The notes under the pieces were generated by a model. It saw only the letters and a program-made list of their open reading frames with translations. It was not told the DNA's origin and searched no databases. DNA of 64,000 bases from Mycolicibacterium pulveris (GTDB taxonomy: Bacteria > Actinomycetota > Actinomycetes > Mycobacteriales > Mycobacteriaceae): contig NZ_AP022599.1 in the NCBI RefSeq assembly GCF_010725725.1, positions 3,472,001-3,536,000 of the forward strand. Direction: 5' to 3'. Of the stretch, positions 51,349 through 59,111 are shown in pieces; positions within the stretch are counted from its first letter, which is position 1; the number at the start of each line of letters is the position of its first letter. A program made the position numbers and the translations under genes.

Positions 51349-54300
51349 CGGCCCAGCGCCGGAACCCCTGCGCTGAACCGCATATCTGAGAGCGACTTAG
51401 CAGTGTCCCGATGAGGTGCCTGCACCCAGCTCTCGATGTTGATCATCGGCGCGTTCGGGTTCTGCCCCTGCTGCTGCTGCCCTTGCTGGGCTTGCTGACC
51501 CTGCTCTTCCGGAGACAATGGCGCCTCGGTCTGGCCCGAGGTGTTAGGAATCGCTGGACGCGCTCCGGCGAAGCCGGCTACAGCGCGGCCGAACCATGAG
51601 TCCTGCAGCGCACCGAGGCCAAGGGTTTCCATCACGCCCTGAACCCCGATACCGCCCAACTCTCCGCCGAGTTTGATGGTGCGTTCGAGCATCTTCTTGC
51701 CCGTTTCGGCGGCGATGGCTGCGGCCTGGCCTGCGCCGGGCGCCTGGGCGTCAATTGCCAAGGCACCTGCGGTGATACCGGCGCTCAAGGCGCTTGAGGC
51801 TAGGCCGGGCATTCCTAAGCCGCCACCGCTGGGCTGCCACCCCTGACCGGCCGCCTGACCAACAACTTGCGGTGTCGCCGTGGTGTTGGCGAACGGGGCG
51901 GCCTGGGGCATGCCGGCGCTTAATGGGCCACCGGCCATCGAGGGGACTCCGGTTAGCGGCCCTGGTGCGGTTGGCGGGTAGCTAGGTGCGTACTGCGGTG
52001 CGCTGGGATACGTGGGCGCGACGGGGCGGTAGTAGTGCTGCGTGAGCGCCGGATCGTCTGCCCCTGTGCCGCCGATGCCACGATTCGCCGCCGCGGAGTC
52101 GCTGCCCCAGTTGAACGGTGTACCGCCGGGCAGGGTGGCCTGCATGTGCGAATCGTTGTATGCCACACGGAAGTCTCCAAGCCCACCCGTACCGGGCAGG
52201 AATCCACGTGAGCGCAGCCATTCGGCGGCGTTGCCGGTGCTCATCGAGCGCCCACCTGTGGGCCGGCCGTCCAAGATGTTGATGAGATCTTCAATGGCGC
52301 TAGAGCAGTCGGCCAAACCCTGTGTGAGGTCGGCGCCTTCGGTCCGCGTGTAGCGGCCCGCGGGGACATTGGCCAGCAGCGCTGTGTCGCCGGGGTAGTA
52401 GCCCTGCGCTGCGTACTGGGGATAGGCGTACTGCTGCGGCGTCCCGGTGAACTGCGGGCCGAATGTGCCTTGCGCGGCAAGCATTCCGAATAGGCCGTGG
52501 CCACCCTGAGCCGTGCTGGCCATTGCGGACAGTTGTCCCAAGGCCGGTGCTGCGGCGAGCGTGGCGACAAACCGAATCAAGTTGTCGGCGATGCCCGCTA
52601 GGCCGTTTGAGATACCAAGATCGTCATCGAGTGCGGCGCTGATGTTGTCGAATTGCTTGGCAGCGCCCTGCATTTGGTTGGCGAACTTCTCGGCGCTTGA
52701 TTGCTTGGCCTCTTGGAGTCGAAGCTCTGCCTCGTAGGCCTCGCGCTCGGCCTTCGCGCGGTCGTTACGCGCGTCTTGGATCTCCTCGGCGGTCGCATCG
52801 TTGCGCTGCAACAGCGCGTTAAGTTCGGCTTCGCTCTGGGCCAAGCGGTGACGAGCATCGAGAACGCTCCCGGCGGCGCTGTAGAGGCTCGAAGAGACCG
52901 GGAAGCCTTGCAACAGTTCCATCGGGTCGCCCGTGAACGGCACGACGGGTTTGGTCGCATCCGAGCCGGTGCCACCACGGGCGGAACTCGGCGGATCGAA
53001 GTAACTCCCACGCGGACCCCAACTCGGACCCCGCTCGTTGAGACCACCGACAGAGGCCCCGATACGGCCAGCGGTCGCCCCCGGCGGAAGCGGCAGACCG
53101 GTGAACGGGTCGATACCCGCGGTGGGTAGCGGGTCGGTTGGCTTGGGTATCCAGCTCCCGCCGCGCTCGGGGCCGGACAGGTTCAACGGTCCCGCGTTTT
53201 GCCACTTCGGGATATTGGGGAAGTCGATTGGCGAAAACTTGTTGGCGGTGTCGATTGCCTTCCGAATGGGGTCCAGCATCGCGTCAAATGCCTGGCCGAT
53301 TTTATTGATGATCGGCAGCACGGCATTACCGACGCCCTCGACAATCCCCTTAAAGCCCTCCATGGCCTTGGACGCCAGGTCAACGTATTTCGCCCAGGGC
53401 AACAAGGTGCCCGACACTATCACCGCGCCAGCGCTGATCGCGGGCATCATCGCGTTAATCGCAGGCAGCAACCGGTTGATCTCGGGGAGAATCTTCTGGC
53501 CGATGGGCGCCAAGGAAAAGAACGCCTTTCCAAGCTGCCAGGCAGCCTCACCCAGTTGCTTGACGGTGGTCAAACCCTCGGCGAGCCACTGCTGAAGTTG
53601 GCCGGATTGCTGTGCTTCGCGCACGAAGGCGGCAAACGACTCCGCAGCCCGCGCAGCCGAATTGGCCAGATCGGGCAGAAAGTCCGACCCGGCCGCCATC
53701 AGGTCGGCCAGCGCCGATGTCAGCGGCCCAGCGGCACCGCTGAGATTCTGGAACGCCGACACGATGTTGCTGACCGTGGTCGATATCGCCTGCTGAGATT
53801 CCGGGGTTATTAGCTGATCGACAACACCGGCAAACATTTGGTTGAACGCACCCGCAACACCGGTCGTCAACCGCTGGATGGTGGGCAGGAATTGGTTGGT
53901 GAGAGCGGTAAGCTGCTGGCCCACATCGGCGAAGAGCGCATTCTGCGTCGCGTTCTTCAGTTGGTCGAACCGCGGCAACAGATTCTGAATCGCCATTGCC
54001 GCCTGCTGGGCATTAGGGGCCAACTCTCGCAGGGCCTCGGCGAACTTCTCTGGGTCTGTGATGTTCTCAAGCGCATCGCCGAATCCCAGAGTTGCGATTT
54101 TCAGCGCCCCGAACCCGGCGGCGGCAGCGCCGACAGCGCCGGGCAGCAGCCACAAGGATTGCGCCGCCGATGCCGCTATGCCAGCGGCATGCACCAGGGC
54201 CGCGCCAATGGCGCTAATCGCCACAGGCGCGCCAACGGCGCCCAAGGCGCGAAAGACGGCCCCAGTGCGTACCACCTCGTTGCGGACATGCTCCCAGTCG

Positions 54301-54713
54301 AACCCGCGCGCGGAGTCTCCGACGTTGGCCATCGCCTTTTGCGCCGCCCGCGCATCAGATTCCAGGCCTCCGTACGACGTTCGTAAGTCACGGACGGCGC
54401 GATCATGCTCACGGTGGCTGCGCAGAACACGATCCGACGCCTTGGACAGCTTGTTCATGTTCTGCTCGCCGGCGTCCAGCATCCGGTTGAGATTCCGTTG
54501 CTCGGTCTCGACTTTGCGGGTGGCGTCGGCCAACTTGAGCTGCGCGGCTTGGATTCTCGCGCTACGCGACTCGTACCCGCGGCCGAAATTGGTGGCGAAG
54601 TGTTGACCCGCGACGCGGCCTGCCTTTTCGAGCGGGCGCTTGATGTTTTCCGCGGCGCGGTCGATCGAGCGCCGATGGACGCGCGCCAGGACGTCGACGT
54701 GGACGTCGGCCAA
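51345..54713 (-). CDS. Tape measure protein with probable NlpC/P60-like domain
   Basis: An 1122-residue protein starting at TTG 54713 with a strong TAAGGAG site. Residues about 1-130 are helical/coiled coil (IQAAQLKLADATRKVETEQRNLN); the middle contains hydrophobic helices (VGAPVAISAIGAALVHAAGIAASAAQ, GAVGAAAAGFGALKIATLG) and the mycobacteriophage tape-measure segment NAQQAAMAIQNLLPRFDQLK. A second coiled coil follows (AQSEAELNALLQRND). Further on, GLADCSSAIEDLINILDG and YNDSHMQATLPGG look like the Cys and His of a peptidoglycan peptidase. The C-terminus is Gln/Pro-rich. It sets tail length in siphoviruses, yet no other tail gene is present. Confidence 0.88.
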   Translation of the reverse strand: MADVHVDVLARVHRRSIDRAAENIKRPLEKAGRVAGQHFATNFGRGYESRSARIQAAQLKLADATRKVETEQRNLNRMLDAGEQNMNKLSKASDRVLRSHREHDRAVRDLRTSYGGLESDARAAQKAMANVGDSARGFDWEHVRNEVVRTGAVFRALGAVGAPVAISAIGAALVHAAGIAASAAQSLWLLPGAVGAAAAGFGALKIATLGFGDALENITDPEKFAEALRELAPNAQQAAMAIQNLLPRFDQLKNATQNALFADVGQQLTALTNQFLPTIQRLTTGVAGAFNQMFAGVVDQLITPESQQAISTTVSNIVSAFQNLSGAAGPLTSALADLMAAGSDFLPDLANSAARAAESFAAFVREAQQSGQLQQWLAEGLTTVKQLGEAAWQLGKAFFSLAPIGQKILPEINRLLPAINAMMPAISAGAVIVSGTLLPWAKYVDLASKAMEGFKGIVEGVGNAVLPIINKIGQAFDAMLDPIRKAIDTANKFSPIDFPNIPKWQNAGPLNLSGPERGGSWIPKPTDPLPTAGIDPFTGLPLPPGATAGRIGASVGGLNERGPSWGPRGSYFDPPSSARGGTGSDATKPVVPFTGDPMELLQGFPVSSSLYSAAGSVLDARHRLAQSEAELNALLQRNDATAEEIQDARNDRAKAEREAYEAELRLQEAKQSSAEKFANQMQGAAKQFDNISAALDDDLGISNGLAGIADNLIRFVATLAAAPALGQLSAMASTAQGGHGLFGMLAAQGTFGPQFTGTPQQYAYPQYAAQGYYPGDTALLANVPAGRYTRTEGADLTQGLADCSSAIEDLINILDGRPTGGRSMSTGNAAEWLRSRGFLPGTGGLGDFRVAYNDSHMQATLPGGTPFNWGSDSAAANRGIGGTGADDPALTQHYYRPVAPTYPSAPQYAPSYPPTAPGPLTGVPSMAGGPLSAGMPQAAPFANTTATPQVVGQAAGQGWQPSGGGLGMPGLASSALSAGITAGALAIDAQAPGAGQAAAIAAETGKKMLERTIKLGGELGGIGVQGVMETLGLGALQDSWFGRAVAGFAGARPAIPNTSGQTEAPLSPEEQGQQAQQGQQQQGQNPNAPMINIESWVQAPHRDTAKSLSDMRFSAGVPALGR

Positions 54714-55013
54714 TGGGACTCCTTAAATGGAAAGTTGGAAGACGACGCCGCGCCCGCTGGAACCCGGCGAGCAAGCTCAAGCGCGGGTTGGCACACCAGC
54801 GGGCACCGGGCGACCGAAGAGGCTTAGGAGGTCGCCACCGGAGTGCGGCGTCGTCGTAGGGGTTGGGGGAGAAGGCCCAACCCACGAAAGGCGGTTTAGT
54901 TCACGGGGAATGCGGGATTCCCCCGTGTCAGCGAAACGCTGGGACGGCGAACAGGCCGCCCGGGTGAAAGGATGGGCGATGGCGTCTCTGCCGTCAGATA
55001 TTTTCTGCTGCGC
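54714..55013. promoter_or_regulatory. Gap before the tape measure/head operon, probable late promoter
   Basis: 300 bp with no convincing gene. It contains a hairpin-forming segment at about 54902-54927 (CACGGGGaAT...ATtCCCCCGTG) and GTTGGGGG/CCCAAC at about 54856-54875. Because it precedes the long head gene cluster it probably carries the late promoter or an antitermination site. Confidence 0.4.
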
Positions 55014-55190
55014 TTAATCGAGTTGTTCGGCGGCATCGACTAAGGCATCGGCGATGGCAATCGCGTCGGTGGGGCCGATGATCAAATGATGCGTGCGCCC
55101 GCGCACGGTGCGGCTCAAGCGGATGAGACCCGAGTGCGTGCGGTCGACGACATATGGCCCGCCCACCGTCGCCGGGATAGTCGTCGTCAT
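55014..55190 (-). CDS. 58-residue phage protein
   Basis: ATG 55190 overlaps the preceding small gene's stop (ATGA). TTTIPATVGGPYVVDRTHSGLIRLSRTVRGRTHHLIIGPTDAIAIADALVDAAEQLD ends in a clean amphipathic helix after two beta strands, a fold-like sequence rather than noise. No family recognised. Confidence 0.6.
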   Translation of the reverse strand: MTTTIPATVGGPYVVDRTHSGLIRLSRTVRGRTHHLIIGPTDAIAIADALVDAAEQLD

Positions 55191-55339
55191 TGCGTCGGGG
55201 CGGTGGGGTCGGTGCGCACGACGGTGACATAGACGGCCGTGCCGTCGTATGACCCGTGCCATCCGCACGGGTCGGCCGTAAGTGGAATGTCGACCACCGA
55301 GCCGTCATTGGTAGCGGCGATGATCGCGATGATGTTCAA
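55187..55339 (-). CDS. 50-residue phage protein
   Basis: TTG 55339 with AGGGGAAC upstream, TGA at 55187-55189. NIIAIIAATNDGSVVDIPLTADPCGWHGSYDGTAVYVTVVRTDPT is a short beta-strand-rich protein. Its stop overlaps the next ATG (ATGA). No family recognised. Confidence 0.5.
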   Translation of the reverse strand: MNIIAIIAATNDGSVVDIPLTADPCGWHGSYDGTAVYVTVVRTDPTAPTQ

Positions 55340-55760
55340 GTCTTGAGTTCCCCTATTGGTGTGAAGTCGGCCCAGCGGGAAGCCTTAAGCGAGCCGGGAT
55401 GGCCCCGACTCGCGCTCGGCGCTGCTGTTCAGTTGGGGCGAGCCATTTTTCCTCGCTGATCAACCCGGTCGCTGATCATCAACCGGCGACCGCCGTCAAC
55501 GACTCGACGACAGCTCCATTCGGAAGGTGAGTGCCTCCGCAACGGGAGGTGCAACCTCCCGAAGGGAAGAAACCCCGAGATTTCTTCAGAGGTGTCGGTT
55601 CGCTTCGCGAGTGCGTGCCTGCGCGCTGCCGCGCGTGCGGGGCGTGTTTTGCCTTCGGTCGACCCTCAGCGGCGTCGGCCCGTAGTAGGGGCGAATGCCC
55701 CACTGGTACGCAGTGAAAGAGAGTCATATAGCGAACTGCCTTTGCGCAGTTCAGAGGGTA
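55340..55760. other. Gene-free segment with hairpins
   Basis: About 420 bp between the repeat cluster and the small genes. Frames here have the Arg/Pro/His-rich composition of noncoding GC-rich DNA. It contains GGGAGGT-GCA-ACCTCCC (55544-55560) and several other short inverted repeats (for example GCGCGCTGCCGCGCG near 55630). Beside a wHTH protein gene and repeats, it may be an origin or a structured RNA. Confidence 0.4.
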
Positions 55761-55765
55761 TGGCT

Positions 55766-55856
55766 GTCACAGATTTAATGACATTTGTCATAGATTCTGT
55801 GACAAATTCCAGCGTTTCCGCAGGTCGCGTCATTTTGCCGTCACAGATTCGGTGAC
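55766..55856. repeat. Three 17-bp repeats GTCAYAGATTYNRTGAC (iteron/operator-like)
   Basis: Copies at 55766-55782, 55787-55803 and 55840-55856. The first two start 21 bp apart (two helical turns), the third 53 bp further (about five turns). Each is an imperfect palindrome with GTCAC/GTGAC ends. The third overlaps the stop end of the wHTH gene. Typical of iterons at a replication or partition site, or of repressor operators. Confidence 0.7.
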
Positions 55857-56213
55857 GGGGTGCAGTTGGCATTTTGCGTGGACGTTGCCCTCGGCCCCAC
55901 CGCAGATGCCGCTCGGCAAGACAAGGCACATGATGTTGGACCCTTCATCGAGGAACCCGTTTTTGACGGCCTTGCGCACCTCGTTTTGTGCGTGACGCTT
56001 ACTGATGCCGAGCGTCTCGGGCAACGTCGATTCACCATTGAGGCAGAACTTGGCATGGCCATTCTTGGTGTGCCCCGAGTAGGCCAACCCGACCACGCGC
56101 AGCCAGTGCGGTAGCGACTTATCCTGCGCGCGTTCGAACCAAAATTCGAAGAAGTGAATCCCGGCCGGGTCGGCTCTGCCCATATCTGACGGTCGTTTAC
56201 GATCGAGTGTCAA
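55830..56213 (-). CDS. wHTH protein, possible replication initiator or regulator
   Basis: A 127-residue protein. Start TTG 56213 (ATG 56183 also possible). ADPAGIHFFEFWFERAQDKSLPHWLRVVGLAYSGHTKNGHAKFCLNGE is followed by a clear winged-helix segment STLPETLGISKRHAQNEVRKAVKNGFLDEG, as in phage Rep/GntR-like proteins. The C-terminal codons are built from one of the 17-bp repeats (HPVTESVTAK). Its closeness to the repeat cluster suggests it binds those sites. Confidence 0.65.
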   Translation of the reverse strand: MTLDRKRPSDMGRADPAGIHFFEFWFERAQDKSLPHWLRVVGLAYSGHTKNGHAKFCLNGESTLPETLGISKRHAQNEVRKAVKNGFLDEGSNIMCLVLPSGICGGAEGNVHAKCQLHPVTESVTAK

Positions 56214-56379
56214 TCTTGTTCATCGTTTCCGCCCGTGGTGGGCTATCAGCGGATATCAAGTTCTGCATATCGGCAATGAGCTTTAGCGCTTCATCGCGAT
56301 CAAGCAGGACAAAGCTTTTCCCTTGGATGATGTGCACGCCACCGTTTTGGCGCTTGGACAGCCGAATTGGGTTATTCAC
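56197..56379 (-). CDS. 60-residue early phage protein
   Basis: GTG 56379 overlaps the preceding stop (GTGA). RLSKRQNGGVHIIQGKSFVLLDRDEALKLIADMQNLIS is a short beta-beta-helix sequence, seen in small phage DNA-associated proteins, followed by a flexible tail. No family recognised. It overlaps the start of the wHTH gene. Confidence 0.6.
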   Translation of the reverse strand: MNNPIRLSKRQNGGVHIIQGKSFVLLDRDEALKLIADMQNLISADSPPRAETMNKIDTRS

Positions 56380-56591
56380 TGGTCCTGTTCCTTTGTCGGT
56401 GCGGCCGAGATAAAAGACGCCGCGACCTCGAAGTCGCGAATTCGTTCCTCAATTTGTTCAATCGTCGGCTTATCGACACCTTGCGCCCATAAAGTACAAA
56501 GTGCGGTCGTTCGCTGGAAATGGACTTCGTCAATTCCGCCATTCGCGTACGCGGCTGCGGCGCCGAGCGCTATTGCGGCAATGTTGTTCAC
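56376..56591 (-). CDS. 71-residue early phage protein
   Basis: GTG 56591 overlaps the upstream stop (GTGA); ATG 56612 with GCAGGA is an alternative. NNIAAIALGAAAAYANGGIDEVHFQRTTALCTLWAQGVDKPTIEQIEERIRDFEVAASFIS is helical and soluble. No family recognised; part of the overlapping early operon. Confidence 0.6.
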   Translation of the reverse strand: MNNIAAIALGAAAAYANGGIDEVHFQRTTALCTLWAQGVDKPTIEQIEERIRDFEVAASFISAAPTKEQDQ

Positions 56592-56803
56592 CGGATGCCC
56601 CGCGATTGGCATTCCTGCAATGTTTTGTAATCGGCGTTCTGCAGCACGGCGATAGCTTCGCCGCCCGACAACCCGCGCGCCTCCGCGGCGTGCAACAAGG
56701 CCATTGCCAGCCGCTGCCGGCGGCGATATTTGGCCTGCCGCGCCCGCGTGGCCTCTTTCGATTCGCCGGTACTCACGTAGTACTCGGTACTGCTTAATGT
56801 CAT
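56588..56803 (-). CDS. 71-residue basic early phage protein
   Basis: ATG 56803 with AAAGGACG upstream. SSTEYYVSTGESKEATRARQAKYRRRQRLAMALLHAAEARGLSGGEAIAVLQNADYKTLQECQSRGIR: an N-terminal Tyr-rich part, a strongly basic helix (KYRRRQRL) and a second helix. Possibly DNA-binding. It starts a new unit after the 56804-56903 gap. Confidence 0.65.
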   Translation of the reverse strand: MTLSSTEYYVSTGESKEATRARQAKYRRRQRLAMALLHAAEARGLSGGEAIAVLQNADYKTLQECQSRGIR

Positions 56804-56847
56804 CTGGTCGCGTCCTTTCGCAGACGATCGCCATACGGAAAAAGGTC

Positions 56848-56876
56848 AAAAAAATAGCGAGAGGATGTTTCTCTCT
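56848..56876 (-). terminator. Weak hairpin with T-run in the early operon
   Basis: On the minus strand GAGAG (56871-56875) pairs with CTCTC (56859-56863) across a 7-nt loop, then GCTA and seven T residues (56848-56854). The stem is short. It may attenuate transcription between the genes at 56904 and 56803. Confidence 0.35.
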
Positions 56877-56903
56877 ACCCCTAGGGTGAAAGTGGAGAAC
56901 TAA

Positions 56904-57539
56904 TCAACCAGCGCCGATGCCGACCATTGGCGACAGGCAACCCGGCGACCATTTACTGCCGCCCCACGGCGTCCCGGCGACCTCGCAGAGCAAGCTGACC
57001 CATTCGCGCGGCATGACGTGTACCCGCGGGAACTCGCCGCGGGGGTACTCACCGCTCAATGTCTTGATCTGCCAGCCGTGGGCCGAAGCGGTCATGTCGT
57101 CCACCTCAGGGGCCAAGCGCGGAGCGATCCTCATCGTCTCCCGCTGGGGCGGATGCTTGCACGTCTTCGGCGGGGGCTGCCAGTCGGGCGAACAAGTTAG
57201 ACAGACACGGTTGCCTGTGCCCCATACCGCGACGTTTTCACCGATCAGCGGATGCCCGCGGCGGCAATGGAATTGAGCCTTCCCATAGCCGATCTCGGGC
57301 CAGTAGCGCCGGTAGAGCGCCGCCACCGCCACCCGCATCGTTGCGCCGTCGATGCGCAGCGACACCCGGCCAGCACCATCAGGCCTTAGCCGCCGAGCTT
57401 GCAGGACTCGTAATGAGCCCGCCTTGCCAGCCACGGTGCGCGGACGTGACCAGACTTCGCCGCCGGCGGTGATGGCATATGCCGGGGCCTCGGTGATGGT
57501 GCGAGTGGTGCTGTCGGCGTCGGTGAGCGGGACGCTCAC
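56904..57539 (-). CDS. Phage protein with NUMOD-like N-terminus and zinc site
   Basis: A 211-residue protein, GTG 57539 overlapping the upstream stop (GTGA). AYAITAGGEVWSRPRTVAG, then GRVSLRIDGATMRVAVAALYRRYWPE, is the NUMOD4/HNH-associated pattern of homing-type proteins. A Cys4-like zinc site follows: HCRRGHPLIGENVAVWGTGNRVCLTCSPDW. No HNH catalytic core is apparent, so it may be a DNA-binding derivative. C-terminal part has Trp- and Gly-rich segments. Confidence 0.65.
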   Translation of the reverse strand: MSVPLTDADSTTRTITEAPAYAITAGGEVWSRPRTVAGKAGSLRVLQARRLRPDGAGRVSLRIDGATMRVAVAALYRRYWPEIGYGKAQFHCRRGHPLIGENVAVWGTGNRVCLTCSPDWQPPPKTCKHPPQRETMRIAPRLAPEVDDMTASAHGWQIKTLSGEYPRGEFPRVHVMPREWVSLLCEVAGTPWGGSKWSPGCLSPMVGIGAG

Positions 57540-57772
57540 CGACCGCCTTGCTGCTCGCTATGTGCAGCAGCTTGATTCAGTAGGTCCGCCAGCTCCCGCG
57601 CCTTTGTCGGGGACAGCTCAAGGTCGCCTGCTACTTCATCGGTGACGCGAATCCGAATCCGATGGTTGCGGTACCTAACTGTGCCGCCGTCAAGGTATTG
57701 ATCACCGATTACCGTCACGACAATGCGACCGTCGAGTGTCGAGAAGCCCCCAACCCAAACATCGGCGCTCAT
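57536..57772 (-). CDS. 78-residue early phage protein
   Basis: ATG 57772 overlaps the previous stop (ATGA). ADVWVGGFSTLDGRIVVTVIGDQYLDGGTVRYRNHRIRIRVTDEVAGDLELSPTKARELADLLNQAAA: several beta strands and a terminal helix. Soluble, acidic C-terminus. No family recognised. Confidence 0.65.
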   Translation of the reverse strand: MSADVWVGGFSTLDGRIVVTVIGDQYLDGGTVRYRNHRIRIRVTDEVAGDLELSPTKARELADLLNQAAAHSEQQGGR

Positions 57773-58032
57773 CTGGCATCACCCGGCCGTGTCGTCTCCC
57801 GCTTGTCCATCGCGCCACGACGGCGACGGGCGCGGGCGGACTTGTAGGCCAGCTCGGCAAAATACGCCTTGCGCAGACTCTCTGCCCGCACCGGATCTCC
57901 GCCGGCCTCGGTGAGGAATCGTTGCTCGAATGCCCTGCGGGCCGGTGCCGTGCGGGCGGTGCGGTCGATGGTGCGCGCCCAGCTCAAATGTGCTCGATGC
58001 TTGGCGCGAAGAGAATTTTCAGCGGTTGTCAT
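57769..58032 (-). CDS. 87-residue early phage protein
   Basis: ATG 58032 behind GGGAGACTCA. AENSLRAKHRAHLSWARTIDRTARTAPARRAFEQRFLTEAGGDPVRAESLRKAYFAELAYKSARARRRRG is a strongly basic helical protein. It resembles small phage or plasmid proteins but has no recognised domain. It is the first gene of the early operon; a UUCG-type hairpin lies in its leader. Confidence 0.65.
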   Translation of the reverse strand: MTTAENSLRAKHRAHLSWARTIDRTARTAPARRAFEQRFLTEAGGDPVRAESLRKAYFAELAYKSARARRRRGAMDKRETTRPGDAR

Positions 58033-58061
58033 TGAGTCTCCCGTTTCAGGCAGGTTTCGCA

Positions 58062-58079
58062 CGACGGCCGAAGCCGTCG
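58062..58079 (-). promoter_or_regulatory. Early-operon leader hairpin with TTCG tetraloop
   Basis: On the minus strand CGACGGC-TTCG-GCCGTCG (58079-58062), a 7-bp perfect stem with a stable C(UUCG)G-type loop, 30 bp upstream of the start at 58032. A second hairpin AGCGGGC/GCCCGCT lies further up near 58123-58140. The 58033-58220 interval has no gene and should hold the early promoter. Confidence 0.45.
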
Positions 58080-58220
58080 CGGGGTCACAAGGCGCCTGAT
58101 TACGGGAGATGCTGTGCGCGCCTTAGCGGGCGGGTGCCCGCTCCGATGCTTACTTTATCGCGTCGATGCGCTGTGCCAGCCCTCGAAAAGTATCAAAAAT
58201 GACAATCGCCGTGACGTCGG

Positions 58221-59111
58221 TCACAGGTCGCCGAGCCCGAGTTTGCGGGCCTCTGCGATTGAGCGTTCGGACGCCGACGCCGATGTGTAGCGGTCCAGCA
58301 TGGCGCGGTCCGACCAGCCAGCCACAGCCATCAGGCCCGCCTCCGAACCACCCGCACGTAACCAACGGGTCGCGGCGGTGTGGCGAAGAAGGTGCAAATG
58401 AAAGTTGTTAATACCAGCGGCCTTGGCACGCTTGCCCAGTGTCAACCGCATCCCGTAATAGGCGAACGTGGTGCCCCGTGCGCCGACCCACAGCGGCCCG
58501 TCATCGGGTACGCCTTGCCGCCTGCGCATCCGTAGGTAACGGTCGATAGCAGCGGCGCACTGACTACTGAACGGGACCACACGGCCTTTGCCGCCCTTGC
58601 CCTTGCGGATGACTGCCGTCATCGCGGCGAGGTTCACATCGGCCGTGTCCAGCGCCAGCGCTTCACCCGCGCGTACGCCGGTTTCCACCAGCAGACGCAC
58701 CAGCGCTTCGTCCCTGCGATCAACGAACGCCTTACCTTGGCAGGCGCGGATCATGGCGCGCACCTGGTCGTCGGTCAGCGCTTCGGTGACCTTCGTATTC
58801 AACTTCGGCGGTGGAAGATCCTTGATGAAGTTCTCATCAATCTCGCCCTCGTCGGCGAGCCATTTGGAGAACATCTTGAGGGCGTGCTGGCGCGCCTTGG
58901 CGGTAGTTGGTTCGGCCCCACTAGCCAGCATGTCGGCTACGAACCTCGTCACTGTCGGCTTGTCCAGCGTGGGCGTCGTGCCGGTGTCCTGGCACCACTT
59001 TTGGAAGCTCCGCACCCCGCGGGTGTACGTTTCGACTGTGCCTTTCGACTTGTTCGCCGACACCAGCGCCAGTTGCCAACTGGGCAGCAGATCCAGCAAA
59101 GATGCACCCAT
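58221..59111 (-). CDS. int: Tyrosine-type integrase
   Basis: A 296-residue tyrosine recombinase, ATG 59111. N-terminal SAM-like core-binding domain (KSKGTVETYTRGVRSFQKWCQDTG ... RQHALKMFSKWLADEG), C-terminal catalytic domain with Arg147 (LVETGVRAGEALAL), Lys near 170 (VIRKGKGGKGRVVPF), His240-x-x-Arg243 (HLHLLRHTAATRW), Trp266 (AGWSDRAM) and nucleophile Tyr275 (LDRYTS). The full catalytic set is intact. No long N-terminal arm-binding domain is visible, XerC/D-like in size. It sits at the right end of the element beside the inferred attR. Confidence 0.92.
   Translation of the reverse strand: MGASLLDLLPSWQLALVSANKSKGTVETYTRGVRSFQKWCQDTGTTPTLDKPTVTRFVADMLASGAEPTTAKARQHALKMFSKWLADEGEIDENFIKDLPPPKLNTKVTEALTDDQVRAMIRACQGKAFVDRRDEALVRLLVETGVRAGEALALDTADVNLAAMTAVIRKGKGGKGRVVPFSSQCAAAIDRYLRMRRRQGVPDDGPLWVGARGTTFAYYGMRLTLGKRAKAAGINNFHLHLLRHTAATRWLRAGGSEAGLMAVAGWSDRAMLDRYTSASASERSIAEARKLGLGDL

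Noticed and set aside
54562..54885. 107-codon frame overlapping the tape measure start (considered as a tail chaperone)
   Set aside because: Arg/Pro-rich, without the acidic helical character of tail chaperones, and mostly covered by the tape measure gene.
55479..55727. 82-codon minus-strand frame in the hairpin-rich gap
   Set aside because: Composition of translated noncoding GC-rich DNA; no ribosome-binding site, no overlap with neighbours.
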